From Limonium bicolor (taxonomy: Eukaryota; Streptophyta; Magnoliopsida; Caryophyllales; Plumbaginaceae): a stretch of DNA of 64,000 nucleotides. How positions within the stretch are numbered: position 1 is the first letter of the stretch; the number at the start of each line of letters is the position of its first letter. Below the pieces are notes generated by a model that was given only the letters and a program-made list of their open reading frames with translations, searched no databases and was not told the origin of the DNA. Location: positions 90,679,298 to 90,743,297 of the forward strand of contig CM041783.1 of assembly GCA_023374045.1 (NCBI GenBank), read 5' to 3'. Made by a program: the position numbers and the translations under genes. Below are positions 44,956 through 58,210 of this stretch, in pieces.

Positions 44956-46800
44956 GATATCTTTCATGAACTTTGCGTATATTGGCATTTGTTTTAAAGC
45001 ATCTACAAAAGGAATATTAATCGTTAGTTTCTTGAAGTGAGTTAGAAACTTTCCAAACTGTTCATCTAAATTTTTCTTTCTTATTCTGTTTGGAAAAGGA
45101 AGTGGGGGAAGAATTTTAGTGAGAGAGGAAGGAGTAGATTCAGGAGGCTACTTCTCCTCGGAAGTAATTTTCGTAGGAGGTGGGGCTTCTTCAGCATCTT
45201 CCTGTTCTTCTTCTGGATTTTCTTGAGGCTCATGAGCTTGCTGTTCTTGGTTATCAGTATCATCTCGGGGAAGAGATGAGTTGAGCGGCCTACCACTTCT
45301 CAACGTCACTGTCTTGGCCTGTTCCCTTGGATTTGGATTTGGCTGACTAGGGAAGGCACCAGGTGGCCTTTGTGCAACCTGCTGGCTGATTTGCTCCAAC
45401 TGTTGGTTGGTTTGTTGTATCTGGGCTTCAACCCTTCTGTTAGTGGCTTCTTGATCCACGAGCCTGGTGTGGGTTGTAGTCACGAATCCTTTCATAAGGT
45501 TCCTGAATTCCTCGTTTGGATCAATAGAGGATGAGGATGGTTGTTGTTGTTGCTGGAAACCTGGAGGGGCACCTTGTGCTCTATAACCCATATTAGAATT
45601 TGGTTGGGGTCTGTTTCCCTGATAGGTATTGGAATTGTTGTTCTGCCCTCCTTGGTTCTGATCATTATTTTTCCATGAGAAATTCGGGTGATTTCTCCAT
45701 GGGTAGTTGTTGTTGAAGTTATTGTTGTAGGAATTACCGGGGCGGTTTCCTATGAAGTTTACGTCCTCGTACTGGTTTTTACCTTCGCACTGATGGGTTT
45801 CATGAGGACCGGCGCATATGACACATCCTTCTGTAGGTGGAACTGGTGGTGAACTTGTAGGTGGGGAAGCTATTGTTTTTACGATTTCGTTTTGAGATGT
45901 TGTTAGCTTTTCCACCATCTTTGCAAGGGACAAGATCTGGGCTGATAAATGATCCGTAGGCTCAACGTGGAGTAGGCCTGCTGCTCGTGGCGTTCTTCCC
46001 TTGGATCTCGTCCACTGTCTTGTATTGCTCGTCATGGTTTCGAGAAGGTCCATTCCTTCTTTAGGAGATTTCATCATGAAACTTCCTCCTGCAGAGGAAT
46101 TGACGAGTAGTCGGTTCCCATCATCTAGACCATTGAAGAATGACAGGCAGAGGGATTGATCGTCGAGACCATGGTGGGAACACTTCATTAGCATATCCTT
46201 GAATCTGTCCCATGCGTCGTACAACGTTTCTCCCGGCTCCTGACTGAAAGTGTTGATTTCACCGATCAATTGCCTCGTTCTACTGGTTGGGTAGTATTTG
46301 GCAAGGAATTTTTGGGCCATTTGCAGCCATGTGGTGATTGATCGGGAGGGAAGACTTCGGTACCACCTGTATGCTGAATCCGACAACGAGTGAGGAAATA
46401 GTTGTAGACGGATTCTTTCTTTGACGTTGCTGGTCTGACCAAAGGAATTGCAGAAGTCTAGGAAGAGACTCAGATGATTTGGGGCTTCATCTGGGTTCGC
46501 TCCACTAAACTTGCCTAAATCCCGGACGGCGGTGATGTAGTGGGTTTTGAAAGCCCATCGTCCGGTTTCTAGTGGTGTTAGTTTGGGGAGAACTATGGCT
46601 GATGCTCTTCCTTCGGTATCCGGTTGGTGGTAGTCAGAGAGAGCACGGTGTTCTGGTTGATTTGCATGGTCCATTTCATTTATAACTTCGTTATCGGCCA
46701 TGGCTTGATTTCTCAGGTTTCTTTGTGCTTGTAATAAAGTGCGCTCGGGTTCAGGTCTCGGACTGATAGGTGGAGAACCTCGGGTTCGAGTATTTGGCAT
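44956..46800 (-). pseudogene. F Gag, upstream part of gag-protease
   Basis: On the - strand 550 codons start at ATG 46800 (MPNTRTRGSPPISPRPEP). The capsid region has RLQLFPHSLSDSAYRWYRSL and KYYPTSRTRQLIGEI, then a CVICAGPHETHQC zinc knuckle, a long Asn/Gln-rich part and KTVTLRSGR, all typical of Athila-like Gag. An in-frame TAG at 45148-45150 interrupts it. The same frame continues (FVDALKQMPIYAKFMKDI) up to D at 44956 and resumes at 25664 (ITNKRSLQE). D therefore lies inside this frame. Confidence 0.85.
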
Positions 46801-46909
46801 GCACAGAAGATAACTTGTGGTTCGTCAGAAACTGCGAAATTAATTAGTAAATAGATAAAGAAAGACAGAGATATTGGTTAGGCTGATAAACATTAATTAA
46901 ACAATACTG

Positions 46910-47340
46910 ATATATTTTTTTTATTTTTATATTTTTTTAAGAGTAAAATTACAGAAAATAAGTGACAAGGGAAATTAAATGACAGAAATTATAAGTTAGT
47001 AGTTAGAGACAGAAATTATAAGTTAGTAGTTAGTTGACAGAAATTTAAATGACAAAATTAAATGACAGAAATTATAAGTTAGTATACTGGAAATTTAAAT
47101 GTTAAGGACAATGGAATTTAAATGTTAGGGACAATGGAAATTAAATGTTAGGGACAATGGAAATTAAATGTTAAGGACAATGGAAATTAAATGTTAAGGA
47201 CAATGGAAATTAAATGTTAAGGACAATGGAAATTAAATGACAATAATATTAAGAAGTCAGAAGTCAGATGTCCAAAGTCAAATGTCCGAAGTTAGATGTC
47301 CGAAATTAGATGTCCGAAGTTAGATTAACAACAAAATAAG
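46910..47340. repeat. Tandem repeats in the F leader
   Basis: Three blocks lie between the PBS and gag. AATGACAGAAATTATAAGTTAGTA-type repeats occupy about 46975-47090, split here by sub-variants. A 23-bp unit built on ACAATGGAAATTAAATGTTA (about 7 copies) occupies 47095-47245. A 15-16-bp unit ATGTCCGAAGTTAG occupies 47255-47335. All are non-coding. Confidence 0.8.
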
Positions 47341-47405
47341 ATAAACAAAATATTACAGTATAGCAAGTGAACTACCGGAAACTAGGGAAATTGATGGAAT
47401 CAATC

Positions 47406-47423
47406 TCCCCGGCAACGGCGCCA
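47406..47423 (-). promoter_or_regulatory. Primer-binding site of F, tRNA-Asp type
   Basis: TGGCGCCGTTGCCGGGGA on the - strand, complementary to the 3' end of plant tRNA-Asp. It lies 6 bp from the LTR end and is the usual Athila/Tat primer. Confidence 0.88.
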
Positions 47424-47429
47424 AAAACT

Positions 47430-49064
47430 TGTTGGGATAAAACTACACTATAATAAATATAGATTTATAGCAAACTAATAGGCAAGTGCACCTATTCGGA
47501 ATAGTATAACAAGTGTCGTATCCATAGAGAGATTGTTCAATTATCCTAGTCTTGGTAGTTAATTAAAAACTGTAAAAAGGGGTTTAGCCGGAGGCAAGCT
47601 TGATTTGTTGTTGGATTAGTACAGAAATAATAAAAACAGTAAAAACAGTTGTGTATTAAGTGGTTGGAAAATGTGCTAAGGAAGGTGAAATCGCCCAAAT
47701 ATAATTCAGATATTAATTATAATCCTGGTTTGCTCTTATTTGTCTGTTAAGAATTTATCTTGTGGCCTTCCTAAATCATAGATAAGGACAACTCTTAATT
47801 AATTCAATAGACTTTTTACAATCAGAAAAAGTCTAAAATCATTAATTAGCTTTAAGCGAGAATTCTTTTTATAACAGCGATGGATTTTATCTGCTAATCA
47901 AGGAGATAATATCTAACGTTTATCTCTCTTTGTGGTCTATTCTCTAATTTACAAAATCATTGAAATTTAGAGAAACCGTAAATGCATAAAAATGATCAGT
48001 TGTTAAGCATTTAATAATTTAGAGAGATAAAACAAATATTTATAAGCAAACCCGGCATTATAAATACGTCTGAATTATTTTGGGGTTAAACACCCATCCT
48101 AAGCACAAATATAAAATTACTCAGACATTGACAGTACTAAAAATAGAGTAAAGATAGAAATAGTCATTATTTCAGGAACTGCTTGCGAAGAACGGGTCTG
48201 CACTCGCTCTCTCTTCTGCTGCCTCTTTTCTCTCTTTGTAAAATACTGCTTTTGTTTGAGTACGTACGTGAGTAAATGTGGTGAAGTGGTGAAATAAATA
48301 AAAGGTGGAGAATTATGGTGTTACGGGATGAATTGAATGGAAGAGAATGGAGTGTGGTGCTGTTGTGTGATTTTCTGGTTTTCTCCGTACGTTTGTTTAA
48401 GGTTACAGGAGCTAGGTTTATATAGAGGAAGGGAAGAGGCAGATCCGGAAGAATTGATTGCAGGTTGATTGCTCATTGATTGCTTCATTAATTGCAGGGG
48501 ACAGAGCTGGAGACGCGTGAGAGAAATAAGGTAGGCGCCGCTCGGAGTAGATGGATAACAGATTCAAGTTGCAGACAGTCGCGCGAAGAAGAAAACTGTC
48601 GCGTTGATTTTTAGTCATGTCCGCATTGGCGTCCGCCTCTGGCTACGCGGATGTAGCCCTGTCCGCCTTGGCGTCCGCCCATCCTTAGGCGGTCTCCTTA
48701 TGTTGGTCCGCCCTGGCGTCCGCCCAAAGCCAGGCGGTTGCATGTCTCACGTCCGCCCAGCCGTCCTCCTAGCTAGACGCGGACACAAGGGAGAGTCCGA
48801 CTTATTTTCTTCTACGAATTTTGACTGGCTCTAGATTCTTCGTTTGGACTCCGTTTTCTGAGCCGTTTGCGTCTATGCGTTCGTCTCTCCGTCTACTTTA
48901 CTCCCAGCTTGGTTTTTCCTCATGTTTAAGCCAATAAATTTGTGAGATAATCAATAAAACATAAACTAGAGGAAAAAACATACGATAAGTGAGAAGTGAG
49001 CAGAAAAGTGCTGATATAATATATGAAATACACCCATAAAACATGCTCATTTAGACACTTATCA
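47430..49064 (-). repeat. 5' LTR of F
   Basis: 1635 bp, with a TATA box at 48417-48425 and the GTCCGCC module at 48617-48872. On the outer side it abuts B-family integrase sequence. Confidence 0.88.
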
Positions 49065-49836
49065 AAGACATGCTTCACGCATGTGTCCTAGATTTTGGAG
49101 GTAGCTGGGACCAGCATGTGACTCTGATTGAGTTCGCCTACAACAACAGCTTTCAGGCGAGCATTGGTATGGCTCCGTTTGAAGTGTTGTATGGCAGGAG
49201 GTGCAGGTCTCCCATCTGTTGGGATGACCTGAAGGAGAGGGTCTTGGTTGGGCCCGAGCTGGTGCAGGATGCAGTAGAGAAGATTAAAATTGTTCGAGAG
49301 CGTTTACTTGTTGCTCAGAGTAGGCAGAAGTGTTATGCAGACCAGAGGCGCAGGCCGCTTGAGTTTGAGATTGGAGATCATGTCTATCTGCGAGTTTCTT
49401 CAGTCAGGGGAGTTGTCCGTTTTGGGACGCGTGGGAAGCTTAGCCCAAGGTTCGTTGGACCATTTGAGATTCTAGAGAGGATTGGCCCTGTGGCTTACCG
49501 TCTGGCTTTGCTTCCATCCTTGTCTGCTGTCCACAGTGTTTTCCATGGTTTGATGTTGAGGAAGTACCTGCATGATCCGTCTCATGTGATCGACTACAGC
49601 CAGCTTCAGTTGAGGGAGGACTGCAGTTTCGAGGCGCTGCCTACCCGCATTTTAGCCAGAGACGTCTGTCGGCTTCGTAGCAAGACCCTGCCTATGGTTA
49701 AGGTCCAATGGTCTGATCAGTCAGAGAGTGAAGCGACTTGGGAGCTCGAGGATGAGCTACGTGCCAAGTTTCCCTCCCTATTTGAGCACTAAGGTTAGTC
49801 AATTTCAATGACGAAATTCTTTTAAGGGGGAGGTGA
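49065..49836 (+). pseudogene. B3 integrase C-terminal part and PPT
   Basis: B-family integrase resumes at GACATGCTTC, after the second catalytic Asp. It contains LIEFAYNNSFQASIG, the LSPRFVGPFEIL segment and the chromodomain-like tail ending KFPSLFEH at 49792. The PPT (TTTTAAGGGGGAGGTGA) sits directly before the LTR at 49837. The frame from 49070 is open. This segment duplicates the B2 region at about 21333-22030, so F does not divide a single B copy. Confidence 0.85.
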
Positions 49837-51723
49837 TGTTATAACCCACAATTCATATCTTATATTATATCTGCTACAACATTATTCTAAAGTTGGATTT
49901 AAATCCCTTGCTGTCAGTTGGGACGTCAGCGACATTGTTTCATTTGTCAAGGACGAGGAGGTCATTCGGTTAATTAATTAAGGTAATTAATTATCTGGTT
50001 TATAAGGAAAAGGTTTCCTTATTTTTACATTCATTCTCTGATCATTGGTAATCACGTCAGATAGGTCGTGGAGCGTTGTCAGTTTCCTGAAGTCAGAACG
50101 AGCGCCTCTCCTCTCTCTTTCTCTCTCTCTCTTGATTCCTCCTCTATGAGAATTGTGCTACTGTCATTGCGATCAGATTGAAGACCTCGTTGCTGCGGCG
50201 GTTCTCCTCTTAGATCAGGTTTGTCTACAGAATTCTGGATTTCGTTGTTGGTTTCTCCTCCCTCAGTTTCTGATTTTAGGATTCCGTATGTATTGATTCA
50301 GCGGCGACGACTCAGCGTTGGGAATTCGGATTGTTAAGGCTACGCTGTTGTAAACAATTGGATTCCTCTGCGTCCTCGTAACCAGGTTTAGGTTGCAGAA
50401 TTGAGGAATGTTGTTAACCTAGGTTTCTTGTCTGACTTCTGATTGTGGGTTGTCGATTTGTGTTGTTCAGTGATTGTGTTCGAGTCTGGTTGGAGAGCGT
50501 TCCGGGCTGCATTTTGCTTAAAGTGTGATTGATACTTCTGCTAATCGAGGTAGGTGGTTACTCGATTCGGTTTGGAAGTTCAGCCATGGGGTATTGCAAG
50601 GATTGTTCTCTGATTTTGTGTGTGTGTTTCTATTTGCGTTCATTGTGTTCTTGGAATGGCTAAAACCCCATGGTCTTCTGTATTTATGACTGATTTGGTG
50701 TGTGTTCTGAGTTGGCGATTCGTGGTATCGAATCACGTTGTTTTTCTGCTCTGTTCGTCTTCTGAAATCTGCAGTTTTCGCACTGTCCGAACTTCCGTCC
50801 GAGCTTTGAAGTTCGGACAGTGCGTTTTGCCTTTTTGATTTTCCAAGTTCGGGGTATGTCCGAACATCTGTCCGAACTTAGATGTTCGGACACACCCTTA
50901 GTTTCTCTTCTGATTTTAGTTCGACCTATGTCTGAACTTCTACGTCCGGACACAAGGTCGGACCTTCCACGTGATTTTTCTCGTAAAACCTGTCCGGACA
51001 TCAGTCCGAACATTGATGTTCGGACGGTCTGAAATTTCCTGTCTGATTTCAAATCAACTTGTGTCCGAACATTGATGTCCGGACACAAGTTTGGACATTT
51101 GACTATTCTGGTTTCTGAGTCTCGACTTGCGTCCGAACTTCGACGTCCGGACCCAAGTTCGGACATCTCACTGTTTTCAGCATACCTTCTTCGTTTGAAC
51201 TCCGATTTGAGTGCCGTTTGCGGCGTTGGATTCCCTTTGAACTGTACTACTGATTTATGGGTATTTTGGCATATCTAAATACAATTTTGCTTCTGTTTAT
51301 GCAATCTTTCGGTTTTGGGACATTACACTTTGTTTCTGAGCCGTGAATGGCTGGGTCGAGCTATTCCGTGGTATACCATGTAGACGTCGTTCTAAGTGTG
51401 GGTCATTCCCTTTCTGTTCTGTGGGGTTGACGAACCCTTTGGCTCATTAGAGTCATTTCTGCGTTGTGGAGAGACCTGTTATGGTCTATGGGTCTTCGAA
51501 CCTTCTGAGTGTGTGCATTGTGTCTTGTCCCTTTCTGTTTAAGAACTCTGATTGTTTCCGAATTGGGTACTCTTGTGTTCCCCTCTGTCTCCGTTACTGC
51601 TTCTGAAAGCTTTTGACTGTTTGAGAATTGTGGATAAAATGTTTATCTTCTCCTCTTCTGATTTCAATTGTTTTGAGCGACCTTACTGATGACGGTCGCT
51701 GCTTACTGGGCATGGTTGTGTGC
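49837..51723 (+). repeat. 3' LTR of B3, first part (before E5)
   Basis: Starts TGTTATAACCCAC and is interrupted by E5 at CATGGTTGTGTGC. It resumes at 63741 and runs past the window end. The hairpin array lies at 50783-51165. Confidence 0.92.
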
Positions 51724-54556
51724 TGTAACACCCCTACAACGCACTTACCATCTACTGAAATCGCAGCGGAAGTAAACATCCTAACATTACCTAAACGCAA
51801 TGGTGCTACAACGCCGTTAACCACCCACGTGGTTAACTAGGCAGAATAAATACAAGAGTACCGGTCTGATGATCAGACTCTCGAGCGTAGGTCCTAACAT
51901 CCATACATAAACATAACCAAACCATACCGAGTATTTATTTTACATACCAACTGTAACTTTAAACACCTGTCACTGTAAACAACAGTACCAACATAAACAA
52001 CACTACGGGTGCACAGGCGCATCCCGGGTTTATCTTACAAGGTCCAAAAGTATTCCAACAGCCTAGGATCTAGAGCCACTCCGCTTCTTCGATCCTCATC
52101 CTGCAGTAAAAATATGGAGCCCCCAGAGGGGGTCAGCAACCTTTTGCTGGTATGGTTAACGCGCAGCCCATCGGCTACCGGGATACGCGCAACCAATTGT
52201 CATGATAACATGGCATTCATTTTAAACATCCAACATATATATAACATAGCTTAGCAAGGGAAATTGCGTAGCACAATAATAATACATAACACCATAATTC
52301 GGTTCACACAAGGAACCTTCCACCATAGTTAGTATACATAGTGAGCCTAGAGATCATTGCCAATCTCATGCTAAGCTCGTTACCATCCTCGTTACCGTCC
52401 AGTTATATCGAACGGTTAACTTAAACCCAAGGCGTGTCGGATATAGTAATCCCAAGCACACCGAAAACAACATTCGTATGCCCCTGTGGCCCGACGTGAG
52501 TCAGTAAACTAGCTTTGGATAAGCTAAGGGAAAGTTGAAACCAAATTGGAATACAACCTATACATACACCAAGAGAGTCGAACCGGATAGACATCGACTC
52601 CCATCCATCACATGCGTGGCCGGAACATGACCGGACTCCTCAATTCCCCGGTTAGCACTTGTTAGTGATCACACAAATAAACTTGTTAAGTCACACACGA
52701 ACAAGTGTTTAGGTCTGGTTAGACACACCAAGGAAAGGAGTCACAACAATACAACATCATAATATATAACAACTGTAAACTCTTTTCATGTCTTAGTCTT
52801 ATAAGGTCGTAACACACAGAAAAGCAAACAACATCCAAGCCGGTGTAAACCGGTAGGCAACAGACTGCAAGAAAACCATACCTCGGCCCTTGCCTCGACT
52901 GGTCCCCACCTTGAGAGAATCCTAAACACATTTAGTAACGTCGGTCAATTAACGTACTAGTTCACCGTTAACATTAACTACTTCACATTTCTAGTTATTT
53001 CCTTTCCACATTTTGTTTTAACTTCACACCTTTTAAAATGTCATAATAACTCTCCTAACATGTCTTATATAACCTTATAATATCATCCCTGACTTATCCC
53101 CACCTTTAGACATCGTTTAAAATCCTAGAACCAAATTTACGTAGTGGTCCGGGACTTGGTCCCTTACTTAGGTCCCGGACCTATACTAAACAAATCCCCT
53201 CGGTTACTTTTAATGGGGTGGTCCGGGACTTCACCCAGGTCCTAAGTCCCGGACCATTCTAAGCAAATTCTCTCGGACAGTTTTAAGGGGTTGGTCCGGG
53301 TCCTTGGACAAGAACCAAGTCCCGGACCTACGACCACGTACAATTCTCGACTTAATTTTGATATATGGTCCGGGACCTCATCCAGACCCTAAGTCCCAGA
53401 CCGAAACTACTGAACCGTCGTACTCGCATTCTTTCAAGTCTGCTGCGTAAGTTTTTTTACACCCACCAAATATATAGCTTCCCAAATGATTTTACGTACA
53501 CCCTTATACTCAAAACTTCATCAAATATACACCACATAACAACATAGTGCACTATCCAAACTGCATAAATCTTAAACACTGAATTTCCCACAACATATTT
53601 GCCTTTCACCTGCAAATACAAACAGCAGTACGTATGTTTTTTACTAGTCTCTTTGAGAACATTTTCTAAGTCATTTACCTTTGGCTCTTTAGGTAGTTTC
53701 AACAGACAACGTAAGTTTATTTCCAAAGGAATTTTAAGCTACCTTTGGTTAACATAAAACATGGAGGAAACACCATTTCCTTTGAGTTACCTTACCTTGA
53801 AGCAAAGGAGAATAATAATACGTGAAAAGATGGACTCAAGCTCCTTCCATGGAGATTCCTCTTGGCACCAAAGTGGAGCTCTTGAAGATTTGAAGGGACT
53901 AAGTCGAAGAGCTTGATGAAACTAAGAGATCGGTGGTCTCAGTTTTAAATTTGGACAAGTGAGCAAGAAGTTACAAGGATTTGAAGTTGTATGTTTGTGC
54001 TGGTGCTGTTCGATCGTGAAAGAGAGAAAAGGAAGAGGATAGTCTACGTGAGATAGTAAGGAAATGAGAGAATGAATGATTGTAGTTGCTTTTGAAGGAT
54101 ATTTCTCACGTAAAGCAAATAGTGCTTTTTAATTGCTCACTTATCTGCTCAATTAGCTAACACTGGTGGTGACTCACCACATGCTAACCGACCCACATTT
54201 AATAAAAGGGGTTAATTAGTCTTTATTGCTCAATTAATTTACATAACTTAACATATATTACAAACTAGCTTATTTTAGTTACTATTCATAATAACAAGGC
54301 ACTTTGAAGCGAAATTCCTGATTTCTTATTTATTTAAACTTCCAAATGTGATACAAAATAGTACACATATTAATTAAAGAGTAATGATGGACAGTTAGCC
54401 ATTCAAAACTCATTTATAAGACAGTTTTCCATTTTTTTGGCAATTAATTGTATTTACTATTTATTAAATGGTTTACTAATATTTATAAGACTCTTTTTAG
54501 TCTTATTAATTTATTATTTAATATTTAAACCACTTATTAAGGTTTGGGGTATTTCA
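51724..54556 (-). repeat. 3' LTR of E5
   Basis: Reads TGAAATACCCCAAACC...GGGGTGTTACA on the - strand. Four GGTCCGGGAC hairpin units lie at 53143-53403. No gene is visible inside. Confidence 0.92.
53143..53403. repeat. Four GGTCCGGGAC hairpins in LTR E5
   Basis: Paired arms GGTCCGGGACTT and AAGTCCCGGACC-like with variable loops, period about 70 bp. They are repeated at 62327-62582 in the other LTR. Confidence 0.85.
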
Positions 54557-54570
54557 ATCTACCCCCCTTA
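54557..54570 (-). promoter_or_regulatory. Polypurine tract of E5
   Basis: TAAGGGGGGTAGAT on the - strand, directly before the 3' LTR. Confidence 0.85.
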
Positions 54571-54839
54571 AAAGAACTTTGTCCCCAAAGTTCATACTTC
54601 CCACATATCTTACATTCTAAGACATGGGAATCACTTATGAAACAATACTTCCATAACAACATCAACAACATACCTACACAACATGGAACTCGAGGTCCCA
54701 ACCCACATAATACCATTCAGACTCTAAGGTCTGTAACATAACATAGACAATGTATATAATACATGTCGAATACATCCATAACCGAAACGGCTCTACCCCC
54801 CTTAAAAGGGGTACGCCCCGTACCCTATACATATAAACA

Positions 54840-56160
54840 CTAAGAAGTAAACAGTGATGGGTACTTCGCCTTCATCTTATCTTCCAGCTCCCAAGTGGCC
54901 TCCTCAACGTCCTGGTTAGACCAGAGGACCTTCACCAGTCTCACGGACTTATGGCGAGTGTCTCGAGTCTTAGTATCCAGAATCCGTACGGGAGTCTCCA
55001 CTGATCGCATGGTCGGCTCTAAGGTTAGCCTCTCAGGCTGAAGTACATGAGACGGATGAGACATATATTTCTTTAGCTGGGACACATGGAACACATCATG
55101 TACCTTGCCCAGCTCAGCAGGTAAATCAAGTCTATAAGCTACTGGTCCTATCCGCTCTGTCACAACATAAGGCCCCACATATTTTGGGCTCAACTTGCCT
55201 TTCTGGCCAAAACGAAACACTCCCTTCATGGGGGATACCCTAAGAAATACCTGATCGCCTACAGCGAACTCCAGGTCACGTCTGCGTACATCAGCGTACG
55301 ACTTCTGTCTATCCTGAGCTGCCTTCATATTAGCCCGGATCTGGCGAACTTCTGCCTGAACCTGTTCCAGATACTCTGGTCCTATAATGACCGTCTCACT
55401 CGACTCATCCCAGCATAAAGGCGTGCAGCATGGTCTACCGTACAATGCCTGGAAGGGAGACATCTTGATCGAAGCATGGTAACTGTTGTTGTAACTAAAC
55501 TCGATCAGATGTAACTTATCAATCCAGCTGGTCTGAAAGTCAAGTGCACATGCACGTAACATATCCTCAAGCGTCTGGATGGTGCGCTCACTCTGACCAT
55601 CTGTCTGTGGGTGAAACGCCGTACTCAATTTCAGTTCTGTACCCAGTGCTTCTCGTGTGGACCTCCAATACCTCGATAAGAATCTAGTATCTCTGTCCGA
55701 TACAATCGTCTTTGGTACACCATGATGTCTAACAATCTCTCTATCAAAGAGCTCTGCAAGCTTAGCCACTTTCCAGGTGTCTTTCATCGGTATGAATCGA
55801 GCCACCTTGGTCAGTCGGTCCACAACAACCCAAATCATATTCAGACCTCCCCTTGTAGGCGGAAGCCCTACTACAAAGTCCATAGAAATGTCATGGAACT
55901 TCCACTCAGGCACTGGCATTGGCTGCACCATACCACCAGGTCGTCGGTGCTCAAACTTGACCTTCTGACAAGTGAGACACCTCAACACATAATCATTTAC
56001 GTCCTTTTTCATTCCAGCCCACCAAAAATAACGTTTCATACCCTTATACATCTTTGAAGCTCCAGGGTGAATCGAAGTCGTAGAACTATGGGATTCACTG
56101 AGTATGCGCTCCTTCAGCTCAGCGCTACTCCTCGGTATACACAGTCGGCCATTAAGCCTA
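54840..56160 (-). CDS. E5 integrase with H2C2 finger and chromodomain-like tail
   Basis: On the - strand the frame is open from the zinc-finger region through MYKGMKRYFWWAGM (56051) to the stop at 54840. The finger shows H...H and CLTCQ; the core has MDFVVGLP, VSDRD and SERTIQ, so DDE is complete. LSPKYVGPY and the tail VRLVKVLWSNQDVEEATWE follow; such tails in Tekay-type integrases are thought to steer insertion to particular chromatin. It is the C-terminal part of a polyprotein that is frameshifted upstream, so it is not a separate gene. Confidence 0.85.
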
Positions 56161-56161
56161 A

Positions 56162-58210
56162 TCAGGTCATCATCGTGGAGTCTGAAGTCGTACTTCTGAC
56201 CCTCGAATGTGCCATCATAAGCTTCTGTCTAATCTCCACCATATACTGATCCGTCATCTGAGCACTCCGCACCTCTTCAACCAAGCTAGTATGAGAGACT
56301 AGCGAATGGAGAGAGTGTGCTCGGCGACTCAATGCGTCAGCTACCACATTCGCCTTACCCTCCTTATACTGTAAATCGATATCGTAGTCTTTAAGAACTC
56401 AACCCACCTTCTTTGCCTCATGTTCAACTCTTTCTGAGTGAACAAGTATTTCAAACTCTTGTGGTCAGAATAAATTGTCACGCTTACCCCATACAAATGA
56501 TGTCGCCATATCTTAATGCGAAGACAATGGCACCCAATTCTAATCGTGGGTAGGGTAGTTCTCTTCATGCTTCTTCAGCTGTCGGGAGGCGTAGCTACGA
56601 CCTTCCCGTGTTGCATCAACACACAACCCATACCCTGCCTGATGCGTCGCAATAAACCTCAAAACCATCTGGACCGTCTGGTATAGTCAGGACTGGTGCA
56701 GATGTCAGAGCATCCTTGAGCTTCTGAAAGAAATCTCACAGTCGGCTGTCCACTCGAATGGTGCATCCTTTTTCATCAAGGAAGTCATCGGCTTCGAGAC
56801 ACTGGAGAAGTCCCTCACAAATCTCCTATAATAACCTGCCAGACCGAGGAAGCTCCTAATATCGGTAACTGTCTTCGGCCTAGGCCAGGTGCGCACTGCA
56901 TCTATCTTTGCCGGATCCACAGCGATCCCAGCCTCAGAAATCACATGGCCAAGAAAAGAAACTTGGTCCAACCAAAATTCACACTTAGAAAATTTTGCAT
57001 ACAACTGATTCTTCCTCAGTATCTGTAACACATTTCTCAGGTGGCTTTCATGCTCACCTCTCGATTTCGAATACACAAGTATGTCATCAATGAAGACTAC
57101 CACTGATTTGTCCAACTGATCTTGGAACAAACGGTTCATCAGGTCCATGAACTTAGCTGGTGCATTGGATAAACCAAACGGCATAACCGTAAACTCATAT
57201 GTCCATATCTGGTTCTGAACGCTGTTTTCTCAATATCACTGTCCTTGACTGCAATCTGATGATAACCGGATCGTAAATCTATCTTGGAGAACACTGATGC
57301 TCCTCTCAACTGATCAAATAAGTCGTCGATGCGTGGTAAAGGATAACGGTTCTTCACCGTAACTGCATTCAGCTCTCGATAGTCAATACAAAGGCGGAGG
57401 CTACCGTCCTTCTTCTTCACGAAGAGGACCGGCGCTCCCCATGGTGAAACACTAGGGCGGATAAAGCCCTTGTCAAGTAGGTCTCTCAGCTGCTCCTTGA
57501 GCTCTGTCATCTCTGCTGGAGCCATACGATAAGGTGCCTTCGCAATAGGTCCGGTGCCTGGAATCAAATCAATCTCAAACTCAACCTCCCGTGCTGGCGG
57601 CATGCCCGGCAGTTCCTTAGGAAATACATCAGGAAACTCCGAGACTACCGGCACATCTGGGCTAAACTCAGGGTCTCTCTCTATGTCCTGGACATAGCAG
57701 AGGTATACATCATTCCCTCGTCGTACTCACGATACATGGCCATGGCGGTGATGATCTGTGTCGAAGGCTCCCTGGGCCTCTGGCGGTATGATATAGTAAC
57801 CCCAGATGGACTCCGAAGAAGCAGTCGATGCTCGGCACATAGGATTCTGCCCTTGTACCGCTCCAACCAGTTCATCCCGATAATCACATCAAAACCAAGT
57901 CCGTCGAACTCTATCAAGTCGATCGGAAACTCTTCCTCCCTGATACGTATAACAACATCTCGGTAGTAGCGGGTACATCTGATCCGCTCTTTCGACGGGA
58001 GAGTGACTACAAAGTCTGGCATCTCTTCACCGTCTAACCCCAGCCTCTTCGCAAAAGATAGCGAAATAAATGTGTGTGAGGCTCCTGAGTCGAACAAGAC
58101 CGATGCATCCACGCCATTCACTGGAAAGGTACCGGTGAGGATTGTGCCGCTCTTGCTGGCTTCTGCCTTATTGCAGACACTCAGCATACCTCCCGTTCCG
58201 TGTGCACAGC
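56162..58210 (-). pseudogene. E5 protease, RT and RNase H (frameshifted)
   Basis: The protease frame (FDSGASHTFIS, VIIGMNWLERY) opens after an acceptor-like TTAG at 58211. RT fingers follow (57654-57139; [14 protein letters not shown]), then a shift near 57205, palm with [11 protein letters not shown] and thumb (57184-56705), then several shifts across RNase H (56700-56340; YCDASG-like, [19 protein letters not shown]). Each break is a one-base change. Catalytic residues are retained. This is Tekay-type pol. Confidence 0.85.

Larger units (their letters stand above)
22036..49064 (-). mobile_element. Element F: Athila-like gag-protease element, hosting D and C
   Basis: LTRs at 22036-23658 and 47430-49064 begin TGATAAGTGTC on the - strand and end TATCCCAACA. 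A tRNA-Asp PBS adjoins the 5' LTR and a PPT the 3' LTR. Without D, the internal part is only about 4.5 kb and encodes gag and protease; RT, RNase H and integrase are absent. It is non-autonomous, resembling the terminal-repeat-with-GAG class. The outer flanks are overlapping pieces of B, not the two halves of one copy, and there is no matching target duplication. Confidence 0.82.

Noticed and set aside
22036..49064. F as a simple insertion into one B element
   Set aside because: The two flanks overlap in B coordinates by about 0.7 kb and have no common duplication.
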